Shown here: one piece after another, positions 26,321 to 35,095 of the stretch
Layout of the letters: the number at the start of each line of letters is the position of its first letter
Position numbering within the stretch: position 1 is the stretch's first letter
Source: Bacillota bacterium
Lineage (GTDB): Bacteria > Bacillota > Clostridia > Acetivibrionales > JANLFN01
Reading direction: 5' to 3'
Length of the DNA stretch: 64,000 nt
NCBI GenBank assembly: GCA_023397675.1
Contig: JAEWTV010000091.1
Location: 1-64,000, forward strand
Notes under the pieces: generated by a model
What the model saw: the letters and a program-made list of their open reading frames with translations, nothing else
Databases searched by the model: none
Told to the model about the DNA's origin: nothing
Translations under genes and position numbers: made by a program

Positions 26321-26375
26321 AAAAAAAGCACTTATTTTATAAATTATAATTATACCGATTTTAATTCAAGTGCTT
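26321..26375 (-). terminator. Terminator-like hairpin upstream of the SRP RNA
   Basis: AAGCACTT (26326-26333) and AAGTGCTT (26368-26375) pair around a long AT-rich loop. On the minus strand TTTTTTT follows. No minus-strand gene is seen upstream of it, so what it ends is unclear. Confidence 0.4.
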
Positions 26376-26428
26376 CTTTAACTGAAATAATATAAAGTTA
26401 TCATTTCTATTTTAAAAGGAGGAACAAA

Positions 26429-26515
26429 ATGAAAAATAAGTATCATTGGCTGTGGCAATTTTATTGTACCACATTTTACCGATATTGTATGTTAAATTTA
26501 TATGACAATTATTAA
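26429..26515 (+). CDS. Candidate 28-aa peptide with strong ribosome site
   Basis: AAAAGGAGG, 6-nt spacer, ATG (26429), 28 codons, TAA. The product (MKNKYHWLWQFYCTTF… to DNY) is dominated by Tyr, Trp, Phe and Cys. The ribosome site is among the best in the window. It lies 160 bp before galU. It could be a leader peptide or a stand-alone microprotein, or the match may be chance; no family is known. Confidence 0.35.
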   Translation: MKNKYHWLWQFYCTTFYRYCMLNLYDNY

Positions 26516-26675
26516 TAATTGATGAACAACTTCCAGAATTAATATACCCATTATATTATTTCCATTGACTATTAATAATTGTTTTAAGGTAATTATTCAT
26601 CCCATATATGTAATTTCATAAAAATCTGATACAATTTAATGTAATACAACTTCTGGATTCTGTGAGGTGTTGACA

Positions 26676-27548
26676 TTGAAGGTCCGAAAAGCCATTATAC
26701 CGGCAGCGGGACTGGGTACAAGATTCCTGCCCGCAACAAAGGCGCAGCCCAAGGAAATGCTCCCCATTGTTGATAAGCCTACCATACAGTTTATTGTGGA
26801 AGAGGCAATAAAATCGGGAATTGAAGAGATACTTATTGTTACAGGCCGTAGCAAAAGAGCCATTGAAGACCATTTTGACAAATCTCTTGAACTTGAGCAG
26901 GAGCTTTTAAAAAAGGGAAACAGCGAACTGCTTGATATGGTCCAGGACATATCCAACATGGTGAACATACATTACATACGTCAGAAGGAGCCTCGCGGGC
27001 TGGGGCATGCAATTTACTGTGCCAAGGCATTCATAGGCAATGAACCTTTCGCAGTTATGCTCGGAGACGATATTGTAGATTCTTCAGAGCCTTGTCTTGC
27101 ACAATTGATTAATGTTTTCAACGACTATAATTCTACCGTTATAGGTGTTCAGCCGGTAGACTGGGAAAATGTTCAGGATTACGGCATTATAGATTGCAGT
27201 TCAATAGGCGACAGATTATATAAGGTTAATCAGCTTGTTGAAAAGCCCGAAAATGTAAACGCACCTTCCAACATAGCCATTCTTGGAAGATACATTATTA
27301 CGCCTAATATTTTTGAGTACCTTGAAAATGCTGTCCCCGGCAAAGGCGATGAGATTCAGCTTACAGATGCTCTTAATTCTCTTGTTGCTCATCAGGAAAT
27401 GTATGCCTATAACTTTACCGGCAAAAGGTATGATGTAGGAAACAAGCTTGGATTCCTACAGGCAACGGTAGAATTTGCACTCAAGCGGGATGACCTGAAG
27501 GAGGACTTTGCAAGATACTTAAGGAGCATTGACGGAAAGTTATATTAA
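26676..27548 (+). CDS. galU: UTP-glucose-1-phosphate uridylyltransferase
   Basis: This 290-residue enzyme makes UDP-glucose for glycolipids and envelope polymers. The nucleotide loop AAGLGTRFLPATKAQPKEML and the sugar-binding VEKP and GKRYDVGNKLGFL motifs are intact. The start is TTG at 26676 with GTGAGGTG 6 nt upstream. A GTG three codons earlier falls inside that site. It is monocistronic with a strong terminator. Confidence 0.94.
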   Translation: MKVRKAIIPAAGLGTRFLPATKAQPKEMLPIVDKPTIQFIVEEAIKSGIEEILIVTGRSKRAIEDHFDKSLELEQELLKKGNSELLDMVQDISNMVNIHYIRQKEPRGLGHAIYCAKAFIGNEPFAVMLGDDIVDSSEPCLAQLINVFNDYNSTVIGVQPVDWENVQDYGIIDCSSIGDRLYKVNQLVEKPENVNAPSNIAILGRYIITPNIFEYLENAVPGKGDEIQLTDALNSLVAHQEMYAYNFTGKRYDVGNKLGFLQATVEFALKRDDLKEDFARYLRSIDGKLY

Positions 27549-27600
27549 AATGTCTTTTCAAATTTTGTTAAATTTCTAGAATAATAAGGCATAAACCGTA

Positions 27601-27635
27601 AATAATACCTTTAGACCTGTAAAGGTATTATTTTT
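27601..27635 (+). terminator. Terminator of galU
   Basis: AATAATACCTTT and AAAGGTATTATT form a perfect 12-bp stem with an 8-nt loop, then TTTTTG. Confidence 0.85.
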
Positions 27636-27652
27636 GTATTGGCGGTATGTGC

Positions 27653-28156
27653 ATGAAATCAAAAGTATTTAAAATTTCCTTAATTATAGCCCCAATTCTT
27701 ATTGCAGCAGCTTTGGTATTATACTATGCCCCCAAAATTGATATTTTCAGCATGCTCACGGGTATTAGTGCTAAAAGCAATTCTCCACAATCAACCGGCC
27801 AAAAAGCACCAATTGCATCTAAAAGTGAATCAACAGGCAACAAAGGCAGTTCAGCAGCCGGAACCGATACAAAAAAATCTCCCGGCGATTATTTTCTCAC
27901 TGCCAAAGAGGTTTCCGCAATGGAAAATATAAGTACACTTGATAAGTTGGCAGGCTTTACACTGCTTTATAAAGTAAGTAATTCAGATATGGATAGAATA
28001 ATGGGCATGCTTAATAATGGACTGACTTATTCAGAGTATGAAAGCGTTAAAGCAATACTGCAGAATTACCTCAATGAAAGAGAGCTTCAACAACTCAATG
28101 ACTTGCTGGAAAAGAACAAAGCACTATATATTGCCGGCAAGCTTGCAGCAAATTAA
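27653..28156 (+). CDS. Membrane-anchored protein of unknown function
   Basis: These 167 residues comprise one N-terminal helix (about 6-26), a Ser/Lys/Gly-rich linker (about 40-80) and a helical C-terminal domain (90-165, with KEVSAMENISTLDKLAG and ILQNYLNERELQQLNDLLEK). It is probably tethered outside the membrane. The ATG at 27653 has GGCGGT 6 nt upstream. The start codon 6 bp earlier abuts that site. The 3' end meets the stop of the convergent Mrr-like gene. Confidence 0.65.
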   Translation: MKSKVFKISLIIAPILIAAALVLYYAPKIDIFSMLTGISAKSNSPQSTGQKAPIASKSESTGNKGSSAAGTDTKKSPGDYFLTAKEVSAMENISTLDKLAGFTLLYKVSNSDMDRIMGMLNNGLTYSEYESVKAILQNYLNERELQQLNDLLEKNKALYIAGKLAAN

Positions 28157-28707
28157 TTGTTTGCCGGTTCATGTTCGGGATAAAGAAGAATGCCGTTTTT
28201 ACAAAGTGAATTGCATTCCTGTTCAAGGATATCTTTATCAATAATTCTAATATTATAATCCGGATGAAACTTCTGTATATATTCAAAAGTAGAGGCTTGG
28301 ATAAAACCAGTAGTTATTATAATGCCTTGGCCGATATTTTCTGAAGCCATTGCACCTATAAGCTTGTTTATTACTATGTATTCCTGTGAGCCAACGCCCT
28401 TGTTTGTGCAAACAGCATAAGCTTTTCTTCCATTAATCAGGCAGGTGATATCAACACTGTTTTCTTTTTCTTTGACAGTTTCCGCACTTTCATAACCTGT
28501 TTTAAGCAGGAATATTCTGCACCATTCACAGAATTCATTTCTGCTAAGGTATTCAATGTGTGAAATAACCAATACTCCGTTAACAAGTTTTTCTTCCTCT
28601 GCTCTCTTTATGGACGCCAGTTCAATTATTGAATATACCCTCTGGAATATGATTATCAGTTGCCAGAGGCTGTAAACAAGAAGGAAGGAAGTTAATACAT
28701 AGCCCAT
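28153..28707 (-). CDS. Membrane-anchored Mrr-like (restriction-endonuclease fold) protein A
   Basis: This 184-residue protein has an N-terminal helix (3-22), then a domain following the Mrr_cat pattern: LLKTGYESAETV, a conserved Asp in SVDITCLINGRK, a core strand AYAVCTNKG, and GQGIIITTGFIQASTFEYIQ ending in IRIIDKDIL. Where active Mrr nucleases have Q/E-x-K, this reads V-C-T, so catalysis is doubtful. GGAGG precedes the ATG. It lies 19 bp downstream of a second protein of the same design and is probably co-transcribed. Confidence 0.65.
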   Translation of the reverse strand: MGYVLTSFLLVYSLWQLIIIFQRVYSIIELASIKRAEEEKLVNGVLVISHIEYLSRNEFCEWCRIFLLKTGYESAETVKEKENSVDITCLINGRKAYAVCTNKGVGSQEYIVINKLIGAMASENIGQGIIITTGFIQASTFEYIQKFHPDYNIRIIDKDILEQECNSLCKNGILLYPEHEPANN

Positions 28708-28726
28708 AATGCCTCCTTTACAGTAT

Positions 28727-29470
28727 TTAACTATTATTAGCTAAACGCTTTCTTAGTTCCATTCCAACAACAGCCCTATGACTTTTGGTAATTTCAATAC
28801 CGTCTAAAAGTTCTATAACATACGCCGTTTTAATGGATTGGGCAAAGCGCCTTGCTGCTGAAGAAAAATTACCCGTAGTTATTAAAATACCGTGTTTTAT
28901 GTTATCTGAAGCCATTTTACCTGCAAAAACTTGAGCAGCACCCTCCCCAAGTTCCGGCCAGTGGTCATCGTCGTTTAGCTCTTCATTTATATTTTTCTTT
29001 ATAAGTACGCACAACACATATGTTAAATAGCCTTCAGAGCTTTGACTGTAGCTGTATAGAACCTCTCTTATTCCCCCTGTTTTTCCCGAATCGGAAATGT
29101 CCCTCTCACCTATAAGTTCAGTGCTCGAAACAAATTTTCGGTTATTATAGCCCATACTTTCCATATATCTGTCGCACCATTCGGCAAAACTGCTGAATTC
29201 CTCTTCAAGGGAGTTTTTAAAAACAAGATTGTACGGTAATATCCCCAAAAGAGCGGAATTTCTTGAAACCAACCTGTACAAGAAGCCATTCTTCAGTTTT
29301 GTTTCTGGCTCCAGCATTGCAATATCCTTTCGGGATATATAGCCATATTTAAGCTTGTTATCCCGGATGTCCCCCCTGATACTCTTTTCTATATTCAGGA
29401 GAATACGGACAATTATCTTGAAGGTAGCAATTACCAATACAGCAAGAACCAATTCAGTTAAAAAAAACAT
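28727..29470 (-). CDS. Membrane-anchored Mrr-like protein B
   Basis: This 247-residue protein has an N-terminal helix (about 3-24) and a spacer of about 90 residues. A domain parallel to its neighbour follows: FAEWCDRYMESMGYNNRK, YVLCVLIKKN, then ASDNIKHGILITTGNFSSA and a C-terminal IELLDGIEI. The Q-x-K signature is again missing at the core strand. The ATG at 29470 has AAAGGGGAG 7 nt upstream. The two genes look like an old duplication. A role as sensor or scaffold is as likely as nuclease activity. Confidence 0.6.
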   Translation of the reverse strand: MFFLTELVLAVLVIATFKIIVRILLNIEKSIRGDIRDNKLKYGYISRKDIAMLEPETKLKNGFLYRLVSRNSALLGILPYNLVFKNSLEEEFSSFAEWCDRYMESMGYNNRKFVSSTELIGERDISDSGKTGGIREVLYSYSQSSEGYLTYVLCVLIKKNINEELNDDDHWPELGEGAAQVFAGKMASDNIKHGILITTGNFSSAARRFAQSIKTAYVIELLDGIEITKSHRAVVGMELRKRLANNS

Positions 29471-29620
29471 TGGCAAACTCCCCTTTAACTGGTTATACTG
29501 ATATTGTTGTCACATTAATATTATGTAATACAGGTTTTAAAAAAAGTAATAAAACACTCCGGCTTAAATGAATTTTAGCTGAGAGTGAATTGCAATACCG
29601 TACACGGAGGTTAAATTGAA

Positions 29621-29836
29621 ATGAAAAAGACACTAGGAGTAATTTTACTATCAATAGGAGCTTTGGCTGCAATAATAGCTTATATACAAACAAATTCCTT
29701 CGCGTACAAATTGAATTCTGCACTTGGCAAATTAACAGGCATAGGTGGAGTACCTATTCAGATAATTGTTATAATAGCTGGAATACTTGCTGTTATAATA
29801 GGTATAATACTTATGGCAGGCTCCAGAAAAAAATAG
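29621..29836 (+). CDS. Small two-helix membrane protein
   Basis: These 71 residues form two hydrophobic helices (about 5-23 and 45-66) joined by a polar loop (TNSFAYKLNSALGKLTGIGG), ending in SRKK, which suggests a cytoplasmic C-terminus. GGAGG lies upstream and a strong terminator follows. Function is unknown; similar DUF3185-like small proteins are common in clostridia. Confidence 0.65.
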   Translation: MKKTLGVILLSIGALAAIIAYIQTNSFAYKLNSALGKLTGIGGVPIQIIVIIAGILAVIIGIILMAGSRKK

Positions 29837-29843
29837 AAAAATG

Positions 29844-29876
29844 AAAAGACCTGTATAAAATAACAGGTCCTTTTTT
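29844..29876 (+). terminator. Terminator of the small membrane protein gene
   Basis: AAAAGACCTGT and ACAGGTCCTTTT form an 11-bp stem with one bulge, followed by TTTTTT. It may also serve the convergent transglutaminase gene. Confidence 0.8.
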
Positions 29877-29896
29877 GAATCAGGTTGATATTAACT

Positions 29897-31138
29897 TTAA
29901 TGATAGCTTTGTTCAGTACTTGTACATTTGGGGTATTTGCTTGTGTCCCATGTATGATCCTTTGCAATTTGACTGTCTGTGATATTAAAATAGTCATAAT
30001 AAACATTATTTCCATAATCGTTGTCATCCCAGGTTGCATCAACCTGATAATAATGTCCGTCTATTTTAACTATGTTCCATGCATGACTCTCAGTGCTTCT
30101 GGTTTGTTCGTCAGAAATTGCCTTTCCCGTAACAAGAATGGATTCAATTCCCGCTTTGCTGCTCAAAAGGCTCATCGCTTTTGCATAGCCTTCGCATACA
30201 CCAACCCCGTCTACCAGTATCCCATAAGCAGTATAATCCAGTTCAGGTATTGTATCGCTATAATAATTGTCCCTGTCATATGTCGCATTTCTTATAATAT
30301 AATCATGTATTGCCAATTCCTTTTGGTACTCTGACATCCCGGGTTTAATAATTACCGAAATTATTTCATCCACTTTTCCATTTAATTTTTTCCTCATTGC
30401 GAGTATTTCATCCTGGCTAAAGGTATATGTAAATTCCAGTATTCCGTCGCTGCTGTAGGTCATACGTTTTCCGGCATCAATAAGCAGTGGGTTGTCAAAA
30501 GCCACCTGATACCATGCATCCATTATCGGATCGGTATTTGAAACATCAATATTATATTCACTTATATCAATACTGCTCTCTATATTCTCAAGAGCATCCT
30601 TAATTTTGTAATAAAGACCGCTCTTGGGCTGCGAAAAAGTCTCTTCGTCCTTTGCAGCGCTTGAAATTAATATTTCCGATGTACTCTTAATCCATTGAAC
30701 ATTGAAACCGAAATTCTCGGATATAAACCGCAGAGGTACCATTGTCCTGGTTCCCGATATTTCAGGAGCTGCGGGAAGGGTTACTTTTTCACCATTAACA
30801 ATTGCTGTCCTGGAACCAAGCTGAATAATTATTGTTGCATTTCCATTGTAAATGCATATTTTCCCACCCTGATACCAGTCTAGAGTTGCATCAAAAGGCT
30901 CGAGTATCGCCCTTACGGGGACCATAGTAGTACTTCCCGAATAATATGGTTTGGAATCAAGTAATACTTTTTGCTCCGTTCCATCCTTTGTAAAATACAT
31001 TACAGGATCATTAACGTGCAGGACAAGCTTGGTTCCTGAAGAAGCAGAAGATGAAGAATCTGCAAATACCACACCTGTTGAAACAATTAAGGAAATAACA
31101 AGGGTAAATATCAGAACAAGTTTTTTAAATATCTTCAT
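29897..31138 (-). CDS. Secreted transglutaminase-like protein with copper-amine-oxidase-N domain
   Basis: These 413 residues comprise a signal peptide (1-27, cleavage after VFA) and a copper_amine_oxidN1-type domain (about 40-160, with VPVRAILEPF and VPLRFISENFGF). A transglutaminase/cysteine-protease-fold domain (about 265-395) carries Cys315 (GVCEGYA), His352 (SHAWN) and Asp367 (DATWD), a complete triad. The N-terminal domain is a frequent surface module in clostridia and need not bind copper. It is likely an extracellular peptidase or cross-linking enzyme acting at the wall. Confidence 0.87.
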   Translation of the reverse strand: MKIFKKLVLIFTLVISLIVSTGVVFADSSSSASSGTKLVLHVNDPVMYFTKDGTEQKVLLDSKPYYSGSTTMVPVRAILEPFDATLDWYQGGKICIYNGNATIIIQLGSRTAIVNGEKVTLPAAPEISGTRTMVPLRFISENFGFNVQWIKSTSEILISSAAKDEETFSQPKSGLYYKIKDALENIESSIDISEYNIDVSNTDPIMDAWYQVAFDNPLLIDAGKRMTYSSDGILEFTYTFSQDEILAMRKKLNGKVDEIISVIIKPGMSEYQKELAIHDYIIRNATYDRDNYYSDTIPELDYTAYGILVDGVGVCEGYAKAMSLLSSKAGIESILVTGKAISDEQTRSTESHAWNIVKIDGHYYQVDATWDDNDYGNNVYYDYFNITDSQIAKDHTWDTSKYPKCTSTEQSYH

Positions 31139-31310
31139 AAGATTACCCCTCTTATCATATTGTTAACATAATTATATAGATAAACTGAATTTGTTTCAAA
31201 TTACATAAAACTTAATTATCGTCTTTTTTTAACAATATGAGTGTATTTATGAAACAATGCTTGTCTGAATAAATAAAATCTGCTATTCATGCGTAATTAT
31301 GGGTCTTTTG

Positions 31311-31319
31311 TGGTATACT
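31311..31319 (+). promoter_or_regulatory. Extended -10 promoter
   Basis: TGGTATACT, an extended -10 element 22 bp before the start of the following small gene. The -35 is poor, which is usual for this class. Confidence 0.45.
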
Positions 31320-31340
31320 ATTATTGAAGGAGTGATTTAC

Positions 31341-31553
31341 TTGACAGAGTTTTGTACATGCGGTTCTATGTTGATCAATGGTGTCTGTTCCAACAAAAGA
31401 TGCCCTGGGTCAGTTACTGTAAAGCCGGCCAAAGCAAGGTCTTCCAAGGCAGGTACAGCTAAAAAGGCAGCTGCACCTAAAACCAGGAAGGCGTCCAAAT
31501 GCATTACCTATAATCTGTATGAGCTGGAAGATAGAGAAGATAATGTTCAATAG
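31341..31553 (+). CDS. Small Cys-knuckle protein with Lys/Ala-rich tail
   Basis: This 70-residue protein starts TTG with AAGGAGTG 6 nt upstream. Residues 1-20 (MTEFCTCGSMLINGVCSNKR…) contain four Cys able to form a zinc knuckle. A histone-H1-like stretch rich in Lys, Ala, Ser and Thr follows (about 25-52), then a polar end. The basic tail suggests nucleic-acid binding. A longer frame beginning at 31299 lacks a ribosome site. I do not know a named family. Confidence 0.6.
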   Translation: MTEFCTCGSMLINGVCSNKRCPGSVTVKPAKARSSKAGTAKKAAAPKTRKASKCITYNLYELEDREDNVQ

Positions 31554-31567
31554 AACATTATCTCTTT
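31538..31567 (+). terminator. Terminator overlapping the stop codon
   Basis: AGATAATGTTC and GAACATTATCT form a perfect 11-bp stem with a 4-nt loop, then CTTTT. The stop codon TAG lies in the loop and first stem base. Confidence 0.75.
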
Positions 31568-31628
31568 TGGTTTCAGTTCCCGTCTTAAAAGCTTAGAGAA
31601 TAAATATTTTCATACTAATCTCTTCATA

Positions 31629-31708
31629 TCCTATAGGAAAAATATAAATTCATTTTAGAAAATCTATTGACTTTTTCTGTATATAGTTTTAAAATTAAAA
31701 CCAAGTAA
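31629..31708 (+). promoter_or_regulatory. cysK promoter with palindrome and 12-mer shared with the ABC operon
   Basis: The palindrome TCCTATAGGA (31629-31638) precedes TTGACT-17-TAAAAT (31667-31695). At the start point lies AAAACCAAGTAA (31697-31708), followed by ACTAGGATAA. The same 12-mer lies just after the -10 of the cystine-type ABC operon (39599-39610, minus). This suggests one sulfur regulator, such as a CymR/Rrf2 protein, for both. Confidence 0.5.
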
Positions 31709-31749
31709 ACTAATAAGAATACTAGGATAAATAACGGAGGCGATTTTAA

Positions 31750-32688
31750 ATGTCAAAAATAGCTAAGAACCTTACCGAATTAATAGGTAACACGCCACTT
31801 CTCGAACTTTCAAAATATAACGAGCAGAACAAACTTGATGCAAAAGTTGTAGCAAAGCTAGAATATTTTAATCCTGCAGGAAGCGTCAAGGACAGAATCG
31901 GTTTTGCAATGATCAAGGATGCAGAAGAAAAGGGCTTAATAAACAAGGATACTGTAATAATAGAACCTACAAGTGGTAATACAGGAATAGCACTTGCGTT
32001 CGTTGCAGCTGCAAAAGGTTATAAGCTGATTCTTACAATGCCTGAGACCTTCAGTATTGAAAGAAGAAATCTTCTTAAAGCCTATGGTGCTCAGCTGGTA
32101 TTGACACCAGGTGCAGAAGGTATGAAAGGTGCAATCAGAAAGGCTGAAGAAATTGCTGCTGAAACACCCAATTCCTTTATTCCCCAGCAGTTCAAAAACC
32201 CTGCAAATCCTGAGATCCATAGAAAAACTACTGCTGAGGAAATCTGGAGAGATACAGACGGCAAGGTAGATATAATAGTAGGTGGTGCCGGAACAGGCGG
32301 TACAATTACTGGAGTGGGTGAAGCTCTGAAAAAGAAAAACCCAAATTTAAAAGCCATAGTTGTAGAACCTTTTGATTCCCCAGTTATATCAGGCGGAAAC
32401 CCAGGACCTCACAAAATACAGGGAATTGGACCGGGCTTCGTACCTGATGTACTTAATAAGGAAATCCTTGATGAAATATACAAGGTTAAAAATGAAGAAG
32501 CCTTTGAAACTGCAAGAGCACTTGCAAGAACAGAAGGTCTTCTCGTTGGAATATCTTCAGGAGCAGCAACATTCGCTGCAACTCAAATTGCAAAAAGGCC
32601 TGAAAACAAAGGTAAGACAATCGTAGTAGTTTTACCGGATACCGGTGAAAGATATCTTTCAACTCCTGTTTTCCAGGACCCACAATAA
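31750..32688 (+). CDS. cysK: Cysteine synthase A (O-acetylserine sulfhydrylase)
   Basis: This 312-residue PLP enzyme makes cysteine from O-acetylserine and sulfide. PLP-lysine is in [12 protein letters not shown] (about residue 47). The substrate loop [10 protein letters not shown], the phosphate loop [10 protein letters not shown], and the C-terminal GISSGAA and [10 protein letters not shown] are intact. GGAGG lies upstream. It appears monocistronic; no serine acetyltransferase (cysE) is adjacent. Confidence 0.96.
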   Translation: MSKIAKNLTELIGNTPLLELSKYNEQNKLDAKVVAKLEYFNPAGSVKDRIGFAMIKDAEEKGLINKDTVIIEPTSGNTGIALAFVAAAKGYKLILTMPETFSIERRNLLKAYGAQLVLTPGAEGMKGAIRKAEEIAAETPNSFIPQQFKNPANPEIHRKTTAEEIWRDTDGKVDIIVGGAGTGGTITGVGEALKKKNPNLKAIVVEPFDSPVISGGNPGPHKIQGIGPGFVPDVLNKEILDEIYKVKNEEAFETARALARTEGLLVGISSGAATFAATQIAKRPENKGKTIVVVLPDTGERYLSTPVFQDPQ

Positions 32689-32803
32689 TAGTTTTTAAAC
32701 AAAGGAGAGGCTGTCCCTTAGCCGCAACTCAATAAATAAATGTCTTGTCTTTAAACTAACATGAATTGTTAATATGACACAACTTTACATTTTTCTTTTT
32801 ATA

Positions 32804-32833
32804 TTGACAAAAATAAACTCATTACAATATAAT
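32804..32833 (+). promoter_or_regulatory. Promoter of the MCP leader RNA
   Basis: TTGACA (32804-32809), 18 bp, TATAAT (32828-32833), an almost ideal sigma-A promoter. The stretch 32689-32803 before it shows nothing else. Confidence 0.75.
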
Positions 32834-32839
32834 TAAGTA

Positions 32840-32967
32840 AATAATATTAAACACAATTGTACTCTGAAAACTCACAGCCTTACAGCCTTAGTAGAGGCAG
32901 CCAAAGTTGCAGGGACATAAAACAACCCCAAAAACAAACCATGGCCTTACCGGTCATGGTTTTTTAT
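32840..32967 (+). promoter_or_regulatory. Structured leader with intrinsic terminator upstream of an MCP gene
   Basis: From the predicted start (about 32840) the RNA contains a tandem ACAGCCTTACAGCCTT, a GCCT/AGGC stem and a GTTG/CAAC stem. It ends in a terminator: AAACCATGGCC/GGTCATGGTTT (32936-32962, 11 bp, one wobble) followed by a T run. The MCP start is 93 nt further on. About 95 nt of aptamer-sized sequence plus a terminator is the layout of a transcriptional riboswitch. It does not match the c-di-GMP-I/II, SAM, TPP, purine or fluoride consensus that I know. Confidence 0.5.
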
Positions 32968-33059
32968 TCAGTACTAGAGAAAAATAAGACCTCATGAAAT
33001 GATATAAAGCATTTGTAATTACAATATAGCTATAACTAATATAATCAGGAGGATTATTT

Positions 33060-35054
33060 ATGAAGAGCATTAAGCTAAAAATCATTACAGGCATTACGGC
33101 TTTATTACTCATAGTATGCGCGGGGTTTGGTATCATTTCATACTTAGTCTCATCTAAAGCCTTGCTTTCAGAAGTGAAGAGTGATATGCCAAGATTGGCA
33201 ACAGAGACAGCAAAGGTTGTTTCCAGCAGAATAGAAGGGGAATTCAAAGGGCTGAGAGCTCTTGCCGCGGATGACCAGATATCTGACACAAATGCATTAT
33301 TGGAGAAGAAACTGGAAACCTTAAAAAATGCAATGGACTCAAACGGCAGCCTTCAGATGGGAATAGCGGATTTAAACGGTACTGTTAAGATGACAAACGG
33401 TCAAACAACGGATATTAAAGACCGGGATTATTTTAAAACAGCATTATCGGGAAAAGAAGCAGTTTCGGACCCAATTGTAAGCAAGGCTGACAGCTCAGTA
33501 GTTCTTGTCTTTGCAGAACCCATAAAAAATAACAATCAGGTCATAGGAGTGCTTTTAAGCACAACGGACGGTTATTTGCTGTGCGATATGATAAAGGATA
33601 TTACATATGGTAAAACAGGAAAAGCATTTATTATAAATAAGGCCGGAACGACTGTTGCTCATACTAAAAGGGATCTGGTTAAAAATATGGATAACGACTT
33701 TGAAAATATTAAACAAGATAAAAAGCTTCAACCACTTGTGGATTTGGAAAAACAAATGGCTGAAGGAAAACAAGGTTATGGTGAGTATTCTTATGATGGA
33801 GTTGTAAAATGTATGGGTTTTGCTCCAATAGGAAATACAAGCTGGTCAATTGCCGTTACAGCCCCGCAAAGTGAAGTATTAGCCGGATTGGACTCTTTAA
33901 AAGTCACAGTGATAATAGTATCTTTGATATTCCTTGCATTGAGTGTAATTGCGGGGTACTTTATTGCATCATACCTGTCAAAACCTATAAAACTTGCTGC
34001 GGGGCATCTTGATGTTATGTCTTCCGGAGATTTTACAAAACCTGTTCCTGAAAAATATACAAAGAATAAAGACGAATTGGGTCAGCTTGCAAGATCAATG
34101 GATATAATGCAGAATTCCATGAGAAGCCTGATTCTTGAAATAGGCAATCTTGTAACATCCCTGGCGGCATCTACCGAAGAAATGACGGCATCTACCGAGG
34201 AATCCAGCAAAGCATCAGAACAGGTTGCAAATGCGATAAGCGATATTGCAAAAGGTGCAACTGACCAGGCCAAAGAAGCACAGGTAGGCTCATCCAAGCT
34301 TGTGGATCTTTCGGATGAGATAGAAGTAATTGTAGAAAAGTCAAACAAGCTTAATTACTATGCAAACAAGGTACAGGAACTTGGAGATAACGGAATGCGC
34401 TCTGTTAACCTCCTTAAGGATAACTTCAAAGAAAATGTTGATGTAGCCTCGCAGGTCAAGAACAAAATAGATATGCTTGCAGAGAAGTCCGATTCTGTAA
34501 ATCAAATAGTCGAAGCTATTCAGAGTATTGCCTCCCAGACAAACCTGCTTTCATTGAATGCAGCGATAGAAGCTGCAAGGGCTGGTGAAGCCGGTAGAGG
34601 TTTTGCTGTTGTTGCTGAACAAATCAAAAAACTTGCTGAACAAACAGCAAACTCAACGAAAGAGGTCAATACAATTATAAAGGAAATCCAGCTTGACATA
34701 GAGGAATCCAAGTATAAAATGGATGAAGCGGGTCAAATTGTAAGCAAAGCGGGAGAAAGTGTCGTTGATACTGAAAATGTGTTTACAGAAATAGCCAAAG
34801 CAATAGTGAGAACCTCCGATCACATGAAGGATCTCATAGGAACAGTACAGACTGTTGACGAAAACAAGAACAGTGTTGTGGCATCAATCCAGGAAATAGC
34901 AGCAATTTCGGAACAGTCTGCAGCATCTTCACAGGAGGTTTCAGCTTCAGTTGAAGAACAAACCTCAATTATCGGTCAGATAGCAATTTCCTCTGAAAGT
35001 CTTGCTAGAATGGCAGAAGAGTTGAAAAAACAAATTAAGAAATTCAAAGTATAA
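33060..35054 (+). CDS. Methyl-accepting chemotaxis protein with Cache sensor
   Basis: These 664 residues comprise a first helix (about 8-30) and an extracellular double-Cache-type ligand domain (about 35-275, with [11 protein letters not shown] and [15 protein letters not shown]). A second helix (about 280-303), HAMP (about 304-360) and the cytoplasmic signalling hairpin (about 400-640, tip [22 protein letters not shown]) follow. It is a complete transmembrane chemoreceptor, probably for small organic ligands such as amino acids. GGAGG precedes the ATG. Expression is probably controlled by the upstream leader. Confidence 0.94.
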   Translation: MKSIKLKIITGITALLLIVCAGFGIISYLVSSKALLSEVKSDMPRLATETAKVVSSRIEGEFKGLRALAADDQISDTNALLEKKLETLKNAMDSNGSLQMGIADLNGTVKMTNGQTTDIKDRDYFKTALSGKEAVSDPIVSKADSSVVLVFAEPIKNNNQVIGVLLSTTDGYLLCDMIKDITYGKTGKAFIINKAGTTVAHTKRDLVKNMDNDFENIKQDKKLQPLVDLEKQMAEGKQGYGEYSYDGVVKCMGFAPIGNTSWSIAVTAPQSEVLAGLDSLKVTVIIVSLIFLALSVIAGYFIASYLSKPIKLAAGHLDVMSSGDFTKPVPEKYTKNKDELGQLARSMDIMQNSMRSLILEIGNLVTSLAASTEEMTASTEESSKASEQVANAISDIAKGATDQAKEAQVGSSKLVDLSDEIEVIVEKSNKLNYYANKVQELGDNGMRSVNLLKDNFKENVDVASQVKNKIDMLAEKSDSVNQIVEAIQSIASQTNLLSLNAAIEAARAGEAGRGFAVVAEQIKKLAEQTANSTKEVNTIIKEIQLDIEESKYKMDEAGQIVSKAGESVVDTENVFTEIAKAIVRTSDHMKDLIGTVQTVDENKNSVVASIQEIAAISEQSAASSQEVSASVEEQTSIIGQIAISSESLARMAEELKKQIKKFKV

Positions 35055-35063
35055 AATCAACTT

Positions 35064-35090
35064 AAAAGGCCGGAAAAATCCGGCCTTTCC
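35064..35090. terminator. Bidirectional terminator
   Basis: AAAGGCCGGA and TCCGGCCTTT form a perfect 10-bp stem with a 4-nt loop between two convergent genes (MCP and UroD-family), with T-rich flanks on both strands. Confidence 0.85.
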
Positions 35091-35095
35091 TTATA

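Noticed and set aside
32840..32967. c-di-GMP riboswitch before the Cache-MCP
   Set aside because: The GGCAAACC/GGGACGCAAAGCC core of class I and the class II signature are not present; kept only as an unidentified leader.
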